Below, piece after piece: positions 45,100-51,659 of a stretch of DNA of 51,659 nt. The first letter of the stretch is position 1, and every line of letters begins with the position of its first letter. The position numbers and the translations under genes were made by a program. Below the pieces are notes generated by a model. That model did not search any database. It was not told where the DNA came from and was given only the letters and a program-made list of their open reading frames with translations. The stretch is from Phycisphaerae bacterium (GTDB lineage: Bacteria > Planctomycetota > Phycisphaerae > UBA1845 > PWPN01): positions 1 to 51,659 of the forward strand of contig JAAYDF010000237.1 of the NCBI GenBank assembly GCA_012729395.1, given 5' to 3'.

Positions 45100-45600
45100 G
45101 TGAACCAGCCACCCCCATCGCAGGATAAGCACGTACCGGCGGCATCGTTGACCACGTCGGCAGAGCACGCGTCGGCGGATCCACTGACCACGTCGGCAGG
45201 GGGCGCGTCGGCGGATTCGCGGGCGGTGCCGGCAGGGGGCACGTCGGCGAGATCGCCGGCGGTCCCGGCAGAGAAGGCGTCGTTGCCGCCGACACCGCAA
45301 AAGTCCGCCGCGTGCTCGGACACATCGGCTGCTGACGCGTCATCGGTGCGGACCAGTCGAAGGAGTTTCCTCGGTGGTGCGGGTCGCAAGGCGTTGTATG
45401 TGACGCCGGCGGTGTTGACGCTGGCGGCTCGTCCCGCGGCGGCCTCGGGCTTCGAATGCGGCTCGCAGTTCAAGCACACCATCGGTTCGCCCTGCGATGA
45501 CACGGGGGCGGGCAAGGACTGCTGTCCAGTGGACCACTCTGGCACTCCGATGGACTGCGTTGACCCAGGCGACGGCAACAAGGTATGCACGGCACTGTAA
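45100..45600 (+). CDS. Tat-signal six-cysteine peptide with a repetitive leader; candidate precursor
   Basis: This 166-residue protein has three parts. Residues ~15-80 are a low-complexity Ala/Ser/Thr/Pro leader with repeats of ~15 residues (LTTSAGGASAD, RAVPAGGTSA). Residues ~86-115 are a twin-arginine-type signal (SRRSFLGGAGRKALYVTP, then LAARPAAASG). The ~50-residue mature part has six cysteines (FECGSQ, GSPCDD, GKDCCP, MDCVDP, NKVCTAL), enough for three disulfides. I found no clear homolog. Placement directly upstream of a VKOR-DsbA enzyme and with PqqD and HprK genes makes it the best candidate substrate of the operon. GTG 45100 has AGGAGG 8 bases upstream; a shorter start at GTG 45347, just before the Tat motif, is possible but lacks a ribosome site. 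Confidence 0.75.
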   Translation: MNQPPPSQDKHVPAASLTTSAEHASADPLTTSAGGASADSRAVPAGGTSARSPAVPAEKASLPPTPQKSAACSDTSAADASSVRTSRRSFLGGAGRKALYVTPAVLTLAARPAAASGFECGSQFKHTIGSPCDDTGAGKDCCPVDHSGTPMDCVDPGDGNKVCTAL

Positions 45601-45614
45601 AGGTGTAGACGGCT

Positions 45615-47180
45615 ATGACCAGACTGAGTGTGTCTTCCGAGGCCATGAAGGCCTGCCGACAGGATGCCGGTGTCGGTCGCGTTGCCGGCCGAGCGTTGAT
45701 TGCTCGTCATGGTTTCCTGCCGGCGGTCGTTCTGGCTCTGGTGGTACTGGGTGCTCTGCTAAGTGGCGAACTGGTCAAGCAGCATGACAACATCTGGGGC
45801 GATTCGGAGGCGAAGCATGGTTGGTGGGCCGGTTTGTGCGAGGCGGCGGCACCGCTGGGCCTGAGCTGTACGCAGGCGAGCAAAGGGCGTTGGTCGGAGA
45901 TTCGCCTGCCGATGCCGGTCTTGGCCAGGGGGTATCGGCCCGGCTTGGGGATGACGCGGGTGCCGGTCGCCTTTCTGGGTTTGGCGTACTTCGTCTGTCT
46001 GGCGACTTGGTTCCTCATGGTTGGGGCAGGTTTGCCGCCCGGGGGGATCTGGCATCGCGTGCCGCTGGCTCTGACGGCGATGGGCGCTGCCGTGTCGTGC
46101 TTCTTCCTGGTGCTCATGGCGGCAGGGTTCGCCCCGCGATGCTTGCTGTGCGTGCTTGTGCACGGGGTGAATCTGCAGCTGACGGCGGTGGTGTGGGGAT
46201 GGCGTTGGGGCAAGCGGGATACCGCCGAGGCCGGTGACTGTGTGAGGTGGTCCTCGGATCGCAGCGGTGTTGCAGACGCCGGCCGCCACGGGGGGCGGCC
46301 GCTACGGATTGGGTGGGATGGTGGTTCGCGGGTTGAGCGGGCCGACGGTTTGAGGCTTGAGCGGGGGCATTGGCTCCAGGCGATCCGAGCGATGGTGGTG
46401 GCGTTGGTGCTGGTGGGTGGGCTGTGGGTGTATCGCGGCGAGCACTTGGCGTTCAAGGAGCACCGGGCGAAGTTGATGCTCTACAAGACGCTGGTCACGG
46501 CCCTGCGAAACGACAAGGCCTTCCTCTTGCGCGAGCATCTGGCGGAGCCCGTGCAGTGGGCTCAGGCGGCCGTTGCGCTGCCGGTTTCTGATAACCCGCA
46601 ACTGGTGATCTTCAGCGATTACGATTGCCCGAACTGTGCGTGCGGGGCCAATCGGATCGTGGACAACGCGCGGCAGGCGTTCGGCGAACGGCTCGAAGTG
46701 GTTGTGCGGCATTATCCGTTGTGCGGCACCTGCAATCCGCACGTTCAATCGACGGCTCGGGTCGGAGCCTGCCAAGCGGCATTAGCGGCGGAAGCGGCTC
46801 GCCTGCAAGGCGGCGAAGAGGCCTTTCGCCTGATGCACGAGCGGTTGTTCATGCGGCGGCAGGGGCGTGATCGCGAATCGCTGGCCCGGCTGGCGGAGGA
46901 GTTGGGGCTGGATCGCGAGCGGTTCCTGGCGGATCTGGAGGGCGACGCGGTGCGGCGGACTGTGGCCCAGCATGTGGCCCTGGCGCATGCCTGGGGGGTT
47001 CGCGGCACGCCGGCTTTGTTCTTCGAGGGCCGACGGGTGAACCGGCAGTTCGAGGGGCCTGCGTATTGGGAGGCGCTCGCGGAGAACTGGCGGCGGGATG
47101 ACGGCACGGCAACCGCGCTGACGCAACGTGGGTTGACGCCGCGGGCCAGGAATGGGGGAGATGCCGATGGACGCCGATGA
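45615..47180 (+). CDS. VKOR-DsbA fusion disulfide-bond-forming enzyme
   Basis: This is a membrane enzyme of 521 residues. The N-terminal ~210 residues form a VKOR domain with four to five membrane helices. The redox pair lies in PRCLLCVLVH (near residue 176), and an outer pair is in GLCEAAAPLGLSC. A linker of about 60 residues follows, then another membrane helix (MVVALVLVGGLWVY). The C-terminal ~230 residues are a DsbA-like thioredoxin domain with the CxxC FSDYDCPNCACG (near residue 337) and cis-Pro RGTPAL (near 463). VKOR reoxidises the DsbA domain using quinone, making disulfides in exported proteins. The linker contains a GTAGCGGCCGCC-family hairpin in frame (46278-46305), encoding GVADAGRHGGRPLRIG. 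It starts 14 bases after the peptide gene. Confidence 0.9.
   Translation: MTRLSVSSEAMKACRQDAGVGRVAGRALIARHGFLPAVVLALVVLGALLSGELVKQHDNIWGDSEAKHGWWAGLCEAAAPLGLSCTQASKGRWSEIRLPMPVLARGYRPGLGMTRVPVAFLGLAYFVCLATWFLMVGAGLPPGGIWHRVPLALTAMGAAVSCFFLVLMAAGFAPRCLLCVLVHGVNLQLTAVVWGWRWGKRDTAEAGDCVRWSSDRSGVADAGRHGGRPLRIGWDGGSRVERADGLRLERGHWLQAIRAMVVALVLVGGLWVYRGEHLAFKEHRAKLMLYKTLVTALRNDKAFLLREHLAEPVQWAQAAVALPVSDNPQLVIFSDYDCPNCACGANRIVDNARQAFGERLEVVVRHYPLCGTCNPHVQSTARVGACQAALAAEAARLQGGEEAFRLMHERLFMRRQGRDRESLARLAEELGLDRERFLADLEGDAVRRTVAQHVALAHAWGVRGTPALFFEGRRVNRQFEGPAYWEALAENWRRDDGTATALTQRGLTPRARNGGDADGRR
46278..46305 (-). repeat. GTAGCGGCCGCC hairpin inserted inside the VKOR-DsbA gene
   Basis: The reverse complement of GCCGGCCGCCACGGGGGGCG plus GCCGCTAC equals the intergenic element at 20811-20838 over ~27 bases. 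It sits in frame in the linker between the VKOR and DsbA domains, adding about nine residues rich in Arg/Gly. This suggests a mobile palindromic repeat that inserted without breaking the gene. Confidence 0.85.
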
Positions 47181-47634
47181 ACATGGCGCGCTGGGGGCTG
47201 AGGCGTGCGAAGGCGTGCACGCGCTCCGCAGTGCTCGCAGAGCAGTGCCACACGAGGCGTGTGCGTGCGAAAGCACTGCTCAGAGAGCGATGGAGCGTGG
47301 CTGCGGGATGGGGATGGAGACGGAGATGGAGCCGCCGAGGTGGACGGCACGTGCGGCGGCGATCGCGGCGCCGCGTCGGCGGGCGGATCTGGTCGAGGAT
47401 GAACTGGACGGCGAGGCCATCCTCTCCGACGTGCGGACGGGCGGTATTCATCGGTTGAACGAGACAGCGCTGATCGTGTGGCGGTGGTGCGACGGCCGGA
47501 CGACCACGCTTCAGATCGCCCGGGGCCTGACGCGGCAATATGACGTCGGTCTGGAAATCGCGCTCGACCATGTCGAGCAGCTTCTGGTCTTGTTCGCCGA
47601 GGCCGGGCTGGTGGAGGTGGAAGCTTCCTCATGA
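47167..47634 (+). CDS. PqqD-like peptide chaperone
   Basis: The last ~100 residues match the PqqD/RiPP recognition element fold: LVEDELDGEAILSDVRTGGI, HRLNETALIVWRWCDG, LQIARGLTRQYDV, and ALDHVEQLLVLFAEAGLVEV. PqqD-family domains bind leader peptides and present them to modifying enzymes. ATG 47167 has GGGGGAG 6 bases upstream and overlaps the VKOR-DsbA stop; it yields a 155-residue protein with a Cys/Ala/Glu-rich extension. Starts at 47290, 47314 or 47326 are also in frame and would give a normal ~100-residue PqqD. The extension is partly encoded by a hairpin repeat (47240-47281), which weakens it. The stop overlaps the next start (ATGA at 47631-47634). Confidence 0.82.
   Translation: MDADEHGALGAEACEGVHALRSARRAVPHEACACESTAQRAMERGCGMGMETEMEPPRWTARAAAIAAPRRRADLVEDELDGEAILSDVRTGGIHRLNETALIVWRWCDGRTTTLQIARGLTRQYDVGLEIALDHVEQLLVLFAEAGLVEVEASS
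47240..47281. repeat. GAGCAGTGC...GCACTGCTC hairpin in the PqqD N-terminal region
   Basis: GAGCAGTGC (47240-47248) pairs perfectly with GCACTGCTC (47273-47281), enclosing a nested palindrome CACACG-AGG-CGTGTG. The element lies within the longest reading frame of the PqqD gene, before the conserved domain. It may be an intergenic repeat if translation starts downstream, or a hairpin that inserted into the coding region. Confidence 0.75.
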
Positions 47635-48524
47635 TCGCTCTGCGGCGTGAACCACGGGTGACTGCAAGCGGCTGCGAGGCGTGCTTCGCGATCGGGCCGG
47701 TGAGCGTGGTCGTGCGGAGCGATCTGCCCGAGATACTGGAGGATTTCGCTGGTCTGTATGCCGACGCTCGCGTCGATCAGCCGACCACCGAGCCGATCAT
47801 CCGCATGGAGGTGCGGGCGGTGCGCTCGGGATGGATGCGGCCGACGCGCTACGAGATCTTCGGCGACGGTCGGTCGCTGTGGACCGCGGATCGGCCGCGC
47901 GAGGTGTTGCCCTACATCGAGTGGGGCATCAACTGGCGGGTGATCGAGCGTTGTCCGGGGTATGTGCAGGTGCACGCGGCGACGCTGGTGCGTGATGGGC
48001 AGGGTTTGCTGCTGGCGGCGGATTCCGGATCGGGCAAGTCGACGCTGGCGGCCGGTCTGCTGGCTCGCGGGTGGGGGTATCTGTCCGACGAATTCGCGCT
48101 GATCGATCCGGTCGACCTGAGCATGCACGCCCTGCCCAAGGCCCTGTGCGTCAAGGCGGGGGCGTTCGACGCGGTCCGTGAGATCGGCTTACCGCTGTGG
48201 CGTGGTCGGCACTACGTGAAAGCCCTCAAGGGTTGCGTGGGCTACATTCGCCCAGCCGACATCCGCCCCGATGTGGTGGCTGCGGCGGCGCCCATTCGCT
48301 GGATCGTCTTTCCGCAGTACCTTGCCGGCTGCCGACCGCGGTTGCTGCCTGTGTCGCGGGCGCAGGCGCTGTTCACGCTGGCCGCGGGCACACTCAATCG
48401 TCACATCTTCGGTCACCAGGCGGCCGCCATCCTTCGCCGCGTCGTGACCACTGCCTCGTGCTATCGGTTAGAGGCGGGGTCGCTGGACGCGACCTGCCGG
48501 GTGCTGGGTGAGTTGGCGGGGTAG
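47631..48524 (+). CDS. HprK-like P-loop serine/threonine kinase
   Basis: This 297-residue protein resembles the HPr-kinase-related proteins found in peptide-modification clusters. An N-terminal ~120-residue domain (PVSVVVRSDLPEILEDF; PTTEPIIRM) precedes the kinase core: VQVHAATLVRDGQGLLLAA, P-loop [17 protein letters not shown] (near residues 130-137) and YLSDEFALIDPVDL. The rest is a mixed alpha/beta region (PIRWIVFPQYLAGC) with an NRHIFGH stretch. HprK relatives in lasso-peptide clusters phosphorylate a C-terminal residue of the precursor. No HPr protein is encoded nearby, so carbon-catabolite control is unlikely. ATG 47631 overlaps the PqqD stop, and it is the last gene of the operon. Confidence 0.82.
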   Translation: MIALRREPRVTASGCEACFAIGPVSVVVRSDLPEILEDFAGLYADARVDQPTTEPIIRMEVRAVRSGWMRPTRYEIFGDGRSLWTADRPREVLPYIEWGINWRVIERCPGYVQVHAATLVRDGQGLLLAADSGSGKSTLAAGLLARGWGYLSDEFALIDPVDLSMHALPKALCVKAGAFDAVREIGLPLWRGRHYVKALKGCVGYIRPADIRPDVVAAAAPIRWIVFPQYLAGCRPRLLPVSRAQALFTLAAGTLNRHIFGHQAAAILRRVVTTASCYRLEAGSLDATCRVLGELAG

Positions 48525-48717
48525 CGGTGTCACTTGTCGCTCCTGGCTCGACGTTTGCTCTGCGGGATACGCCGTTGGCTATCGGGTTGCCGCCAGTCAG
48601 AGCCGCGACGGCAAGGGAGCGGTGCAGATCGACGACGAGGACTCTGATAGAAGATCGCTGGAGGGGGCTTTCCGGTAGCGGCCGCCCCCTGCCCGCCGCG
48701 CTGGAACGCCCCTTGCG
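48525..48717. repeat. Gap after the peptide operon with repeat fragments
   Basis: The interval holds an AGAGCCGCGACGGCAAGGGA element (48599-48618) and a partial GGTAGCGGCCGCCCCCTGCC element (48673-48692), both related to other copies in the window. No clear intrinsic terminator with a T-run is visible, though the operon and the convergent aminotransferase gene must end here. No gene is present. Confidence 0.65.
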
Positions 48718-49845
48718 TTATCCACGGGCCAGTTGGCAGAGGATCTCGCAGCCGCGTTCGATGTTCTTGTCGCTCGTGGCGTAGCTGAGCCGGAAGTGGG
48801 TATCCCGCTCGCTGAAGACCGAGCCGGGGATGATGAGCACGCGTTGGGCGATGGCCTGCTCCACGAAGGTGGTGGCGTCGGCGAACCGCTTAGGAGCCTG
48901 CGGGAAGAAGTAAAAACCACCGCTCGGTTTTGCGAACTCGAACGTGCCCGCCAGCAGCCGAGCCACGAGATCGCGCTTGCGGCGATAGTCGTCGACGTGT
49001 CCGCTGATATCCGCGTCGAGGGCGGCGAGGCCGGCGTGCTGCACCATGCTGGGGGCGCAGACGAATGTGTACTGCTGAAGCTTGGTCATTTCCTCGATGA
49101 GAAACTGCGGACCCGCCGCGTACCCCAGCCGCCAGCCGGTCATGCCGTAGCTCTTGCCGAAGCCCCGCAGCAGCAGCGTGCGGTGGGGGGCGTGCCGCAA
49201 CGAGCAAGGACACTCGCCGTCGTAATTCAGCTTGTTGTAGATTTCATCGATCAGCAGGAGGATGTTGTGCCGCTCGGCCAAATCGGCTGCCTGCCGCAGC
49301 TCGTCGTCGGCGAGCACCACGCCAGTGGGATTGCTCGGGGTCGCCAACACCAGGATCTTGGTCCGCGGCGTGATCGCGGCCTCGTAGCGGTCGGCCCGGA
49401 ACTTGAAGTCCGGATAGGTGTCCACAAACACCGGAACCCCGCCGACCAGTCGTGCCGCGTGCTTGTAGATCACGAAATAAGGGTCGCCCAAGACCACCTC
49501 ATCGCCGGGGTCCAGGGCCGCCATCAGAGCCAGCAGGATTCCGCCGGACACGCCCGAGGTGATCAGCACGGGCAGGGGGGAGCCGCATTCCGCCCGGAGA
49601 TCGGCGGCGATCCGCTCGCGCAATGGGGCGATGCCCTGTGTGACCGTGTACCCGTTCTGACGGCTTTGGATAGCCTGGATGGCCGCTTGTCGCACGTCAG
49701 GCGGCACGTCGAAATCCGGCTGTCCAATAGACAGGTTGATCGGGTTGGCGATCTTCGCACCGAGGTCGAAGACCTTTCGAATGCCGGACGCGTTGACGGC
49801 TCGGCTGCGTTGCGAGAGGAGTCGGTCGGCTGATAGCTCGCCCAT
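48718..49845 (-). CDS. PLP-dependent aminotransferase, class I (aspartate-aminotransferase-like)
   Basis: This fold-type I aminotransferase has 375 residues. Landmarks are SIGQPDFDVPPDVRQAA, the cofactor-binding region ITSGVSGGILLALMAALDPG, ATPSNPTGVVLADDEL with the conserved Asn, LLIDEIYNKLNY with the Asp and Tyr, and the PLP Lys in LLRGFGKSYGMTGWRLGY. It also has the C-terminal Arg-containing FRLSYATSDKNIERG. Substrate may be aspartate, alanine or an aromatic acid; sequence alone does not tell. ATG 49845 has GGAG about 6 bases upstream. It is convergent with the peptide operon and seems monocistronic with the small basic protein upstream. Confidence 0.93.
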   Translation of the reverse strand: MGELSADRLLSQRSRAVNASGIRKVFDLGAKIANPINLSIGQPDFDVPPDVRQAAIQAIQSRQNGYTVTQGIAPLRERIAADLRAECGSPLPVLITSGVSGGILLALMAALDPGDEVVLGDPYFVIYKHAARLVGGVPVFVDTYPDFKFRADRYEAAITPRTKILVLATPSNPTGVVLADDELRQAADLAERHNILLLIDEIYNKLNYDGECPCSLRHAPHRTLLLRGFGKSYGMTGWRLGYAAGPQFLIEEMTKLQQYTFVCAPSMVQHAGLAALDADISGHVDDYRRKRDLVARLLAGTFEFAKPSGGFYFFPQAPKRFADATTFVEQAIAQRVLIIPGSVFSERDTHFRLSYATSDKNIERGCEILCQLARG

Positions 49846-49935
49846 GTGATGCTCCGCCAGGTGAAGCGAATTGCAGAGCCCGTCCGAACAGAGTACCGCC
49901 GGCCGATCATCGTCAGCCCGCGGAACCTGGGGCGG

Positions 49936-50178
49936 CTACTTGCCCTTGGCTTTGGCTTTGGTGTCGGGTTCGGCGGCCTTCTCGTCGGCCTCTTCCTTCT
50001 TCTTGACCTTCTTGCCAACGTGGAGATTGCGGTTCGCGACCTTCGGCAAACCGAACGCGCTTCGGTCGTCCCGCCAAGTTTCTTGATCCTGCAAGCGTTT
50101 GATTCGCTCCGCACGCGTCAGGACGTTACGGTGTCGCGCCAGGCTGCTGCCGATCTTCAATGAACGATCAATGGACAT
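49936..50178 (-). CDS. Small basic protein (TIGR04137-like; planctomycete/verrucomicrobial family)
   Basis: This 80-residue protein opens MSIDRSLKIGSSLARHRNVL, then TRAERIKRLQDQETW and SAFGLPKVANR, and ends in a Lys/Ala/Glu-rich tail. The RHRNVLTRAERIxRL plus FGLPKV pattern matches the 'small basic protein' family of the planctomycete-verrucomicrobia-chlamydia group, thought to be associated with ribosomes or RNA. It is a useful lineage marker. ATG 50178 has GGGAG about 10 bases upstream; a longer open frame to 50253 lacks conservation. Confidence 0.85.
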   Translation of the reverse strand: MSIDRSLKIGSSLARHRNVLTRAERIKRLQDQETWRDDRSAFGLPKVANRNLHVGKKVKKKEEADEKAAEPDTKAKAKGK

Positions 50179-50319
50179 CGTCGCAAGCTCCCACTGAGCA
50201 TCGCCGCCGCGTTCACGGCGGTCATTACCCGCAATCTTGTGGCATCGGCCCACCGGCCGCGGAGACCGGACGACCCATGCAAACGAGCCCCGCAGTATAC
50301 TGGCCCCGCAGGAAAAATG

Positions 50320-51228
50320 CTACTTCCCGAAATTCTGGGCGAACGGTCCGCTGAGCCGGTACACCGCCAGCCCCTTCCCGCTCAGTTCCCGGGCACAGGT
50401 GTCGCCCAGGGCTTTGAGGTCGTCGAGGAATTTCTGGCAGGCTTCCTTCTGGCCGGCCTCCCGGTAGTCGAATCCCAGCACCGTCACCAGCCGCCAGTAG
50501 TCGCCCGACCTTTCCAGCGTGGTCTCCAGGCCGTAGTTCTCCTGGAGCCATTGCTTGACGTGCTCGGCTGATTTCTTGTGTTCCTGCTTGAAACTCTCGA
50601 TGACCACGTAATTGATGCCCGGCTCTCGTTCGGGCGGGCCGGCCGAGCGTTCGGGCCGCGGGGTGGGCTTCTCCTGGGTCTGACCTGCCGTCTGAGCGGG
50701 CTGATCTTTGGTGCTTCCGCTTCGGGAGTCGGGAGGTGGGTTGCCACCGACCTTGAGGAGGTCGGGCTTGGCGGGCTTCTTGAGGGCTTGCTGAATGTCG
50801 TCCACGGCGGCCGGGGCCTGGATGTCCCCACCGCCTGAGCCGGTGCTCTGGCCGATCAGGAAACTGCTGAGGATGACCAGCAGGATGATGCCCCCGGCGA
50901 TGGAGGCGTTGATCGGGTTCAGGGAAAGCACCAGTCGGCCATTCTCAAGCCGAAAGACCGGCGTCCGGTCGGCCTGTCCGGTGGTGTGCTCGGCGCTTCG
51001 TGCGACGGAGTGGAGCGGCGCCCCAGTACCGGCGGCGGATGACCGGACGGCGGGAGCGGAGGCGGTACTATCCGGCGTTGGGTGGGTGCCCGTGCTATCT
51101 TCGGGGGGCGCGGGCTGTGTCTCCGAGCGTTTGAACCACTTGGGGACCGCCAGCTTATCCGAGCCCTTGCGGGTAGACCGCGAGTCAATCAGCTCGAATA
51201 GCGCGGGGGCATGTTTGGACTTGGACAT
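50320..51228 (-). CDS. Single-pass membrane protein with SPOR-like C-terminal domain
   Basis: The 302-residue protein has a cytoplasmic N-terminus of ~100 residues that is Pro/Ser/Thr-rich, one membrane helix (about residues 107-129, ASIAGGIILLVILSSFLIGQ), a long Pro/Gly/Lys-rich linker, and a C-terminal ~95-residue domain (INYVVIESFKQEHKKSAEHV; WLQENYGLETTLERSGDYWR; LVTVLGFDYREAGQKEAC). The C-domain resembles SPOR-type repeats that bind denuded peptidoglycan, but conservation is weak. It may act at the cell wall or division site. It faces the small basic protein and is divergent from the partial esterase downstream. Confidence 0.75.
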   Translation of the reverse strand: MSKSKHAPALFELIDSRSTRKGSDKLAVPKWFKRSETQPAPPEDSTGTHPTPDSTASAPAVRSSAAGTGAPLHSVARSAEHTTGQADRTPVFRLENGRLVLSLNPINASIAGGIILLVILSSFLIGQSTGSGGGDIQAPAAVDDIQQALKKPAKPDLLKVGGNPPPDSRSGSTKDQPAQTAGQTQEKPTPRPERSAGPPEREPGINYVVIESFKQEHKKSAEHVKQWLQENYGLETTLERSGDYWRLVTVLGFDYREAGQKEACQKFLDDLKALGDTCARELSGKGLAVYRLSGPFAQNFGK

Positions 51229-51435
51229 CCCAAGACCCTCCTGCTCAAAGCCCGGATGAAGGCCCCTCTGCCATGGGCGTCCTGCCGGTGGGGTCCGAGG
51301 TTGGGGGCAGGCTTAGCCAGCCTTCCAGGCGCGGCGTCGTCGCAGCGCGGCCACAATTGCGATAGGATACCGTTTTTCGGCGAGCGTTCAAGGCGACTTG
51401 CGGCCGGGAGGTGCCCCGTGGGGGCGTGCGATTCA

Positions 51436-51659
51436 ATGCGGCGATATGTGGCAGCCCTGCTGTCGGGATTGGTGTTGACCCTGGTCACCGGTTGCCCGGT
51501 GGTCAGCAACCTGCCAGCCCCGGGGCGTTGCCTGACCGAGCGCGACCCTGAGCATGGCCGCCGTTATCATCTCTACGTTCCCAGTGCCTACCACGACGGC
51601 CGGTCCTGGCCGTTGGTCGTTACCTGCCACGGCACGCCGCCCTTCGACACCGCCCAGGC
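51436..51659 (+). CDS. Partial secreted lipoprotein esterase (PHB-depolymerase/LpqC-like), cut by the window end
   Basis: Only the first 74 codons are present. The N-terminus is a lipoprotein signal (YVAALLSGLVLTLVTGC, lipobox TGC), so the protein is lipidated and exported. The start of an alpha/beta-hydrolase follows: RRYHLYVPSAYHDGRSWPLV and VTCHGTPPFDTA, where the HG is the oxyanion-hole strand of polyhydroxybutyrate depolymerase/LpqC-like esterases. The nucleophile and the rest lie beyond the window. ATG 51436 has a poor ribosome site. Confidence 0.65.
   Translation, partial: MRRYVAALLSGLVLTLVTGCPVVSNLPAPGRCLTERDPEHGRRYHLYVPSAYHDGRSWPLVVTCHGTPPFDTAQ

Noticed and set aside
47631-48524. 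Carbon-catabolite HPr kinase/phosphorylase
   Set aside because: No HPr or PTS genes nearby and the context is peptide modification; only the P-loop kinase fold is shared.

Overview
The window is high-GC bacterial DNA with dense gene packing. It most likely comes from a Planctomycetota bacterium, probably of the Phycisphaerae or a sister class (inference). The reasons are a TIGR04137-like 'small basic protein' at 49936-50178 (a family typical of planctomycetes, verrucomicrobia and chlamydiae), an ECF sigma factor with a long membrane-spanning C-terminal extension, WaaP-like proteins, and many short GC-rich palindromic or tandem repeats between genes. There are no rRNA or tRNA genes, no transposase and no CRISPR array.

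Layout. 1-8253 holds housekeeping genes: tsaB (tRNA t6A synthesis), a Tat-exported metallophosphoesterase, aconitase acnA and the ECF sigma factor, separated by repeat-rich gaps. 8254-13704 holds a membrane-anchored TPR protein, a FlgN-like chaperone, a histidine kinase and a sigma-54-dependent response regulator. This looks like the control module for the flagellar cluster that follows. 14273-41294 is one long co-oriented flagellar superoperon: flgB, flgC, fliE, fliF, fliG, fliH, fliI, fliJ, a MotE/FlbB-like gene, fliK, flgD, flgE, flbD, motA, motB, fliL, fliN, fliO, fliP, fliQ, fliR, flhB, flhA, flhF, flhG, a small membrane protein, fliA (sigma-28) and a small conserved protein. The order follows the spirochaete/Bacillus flgB-type superoperon. 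fliM is missing, and FliN instead carries two FliM-like N-terminal peptides. Rod, ring, hook-cap, filament and most chemotaxis genes must lie elsewhere.

41393-48524 is the most unusual part. After a tiny lipoprotein on the minus strand comes a protein with two tandem WaaP/Kdo-kinase-like domains that appear to have lost catalytic residues. Next is a tight five-gene operon: (i) a PF14907-type nucleotidyltransferase fused to a miniature SET-like domain; (ii) a six-cysteine peptide behind a Tat-type signal and a repetitive leader; (iii) a VKOR-DsbA fusion disulfide-forming enzyme; (iv) a PqqD-like peptide chaperone; (v) an HprK-like P-loop kinase. I read this as a dedicated peptide modification, export and disulfide-formation system. 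It recalls the kinase-nucleotidyltransferase pairs of some lasso-peptide clusters but has no lasso cyclase. Function is inferred, not shown.

48718-51659 holds an aminotransferase, the small basic protein, a SPOR-like membrane protein and the start of a secreted lipoprotein esterase that runs off the window.

Repeats are a second theme. At least four families recur: GTGTCAGGA palindromes, GTAGCGGCCGCC hairpins, 27-28 bp CGAGCCCCGAGCGCGAGCGAG tandem arrays, and AGAGCCGCGACCG hairpins. Two hairpins lie inside reading frames of the peptide operon.
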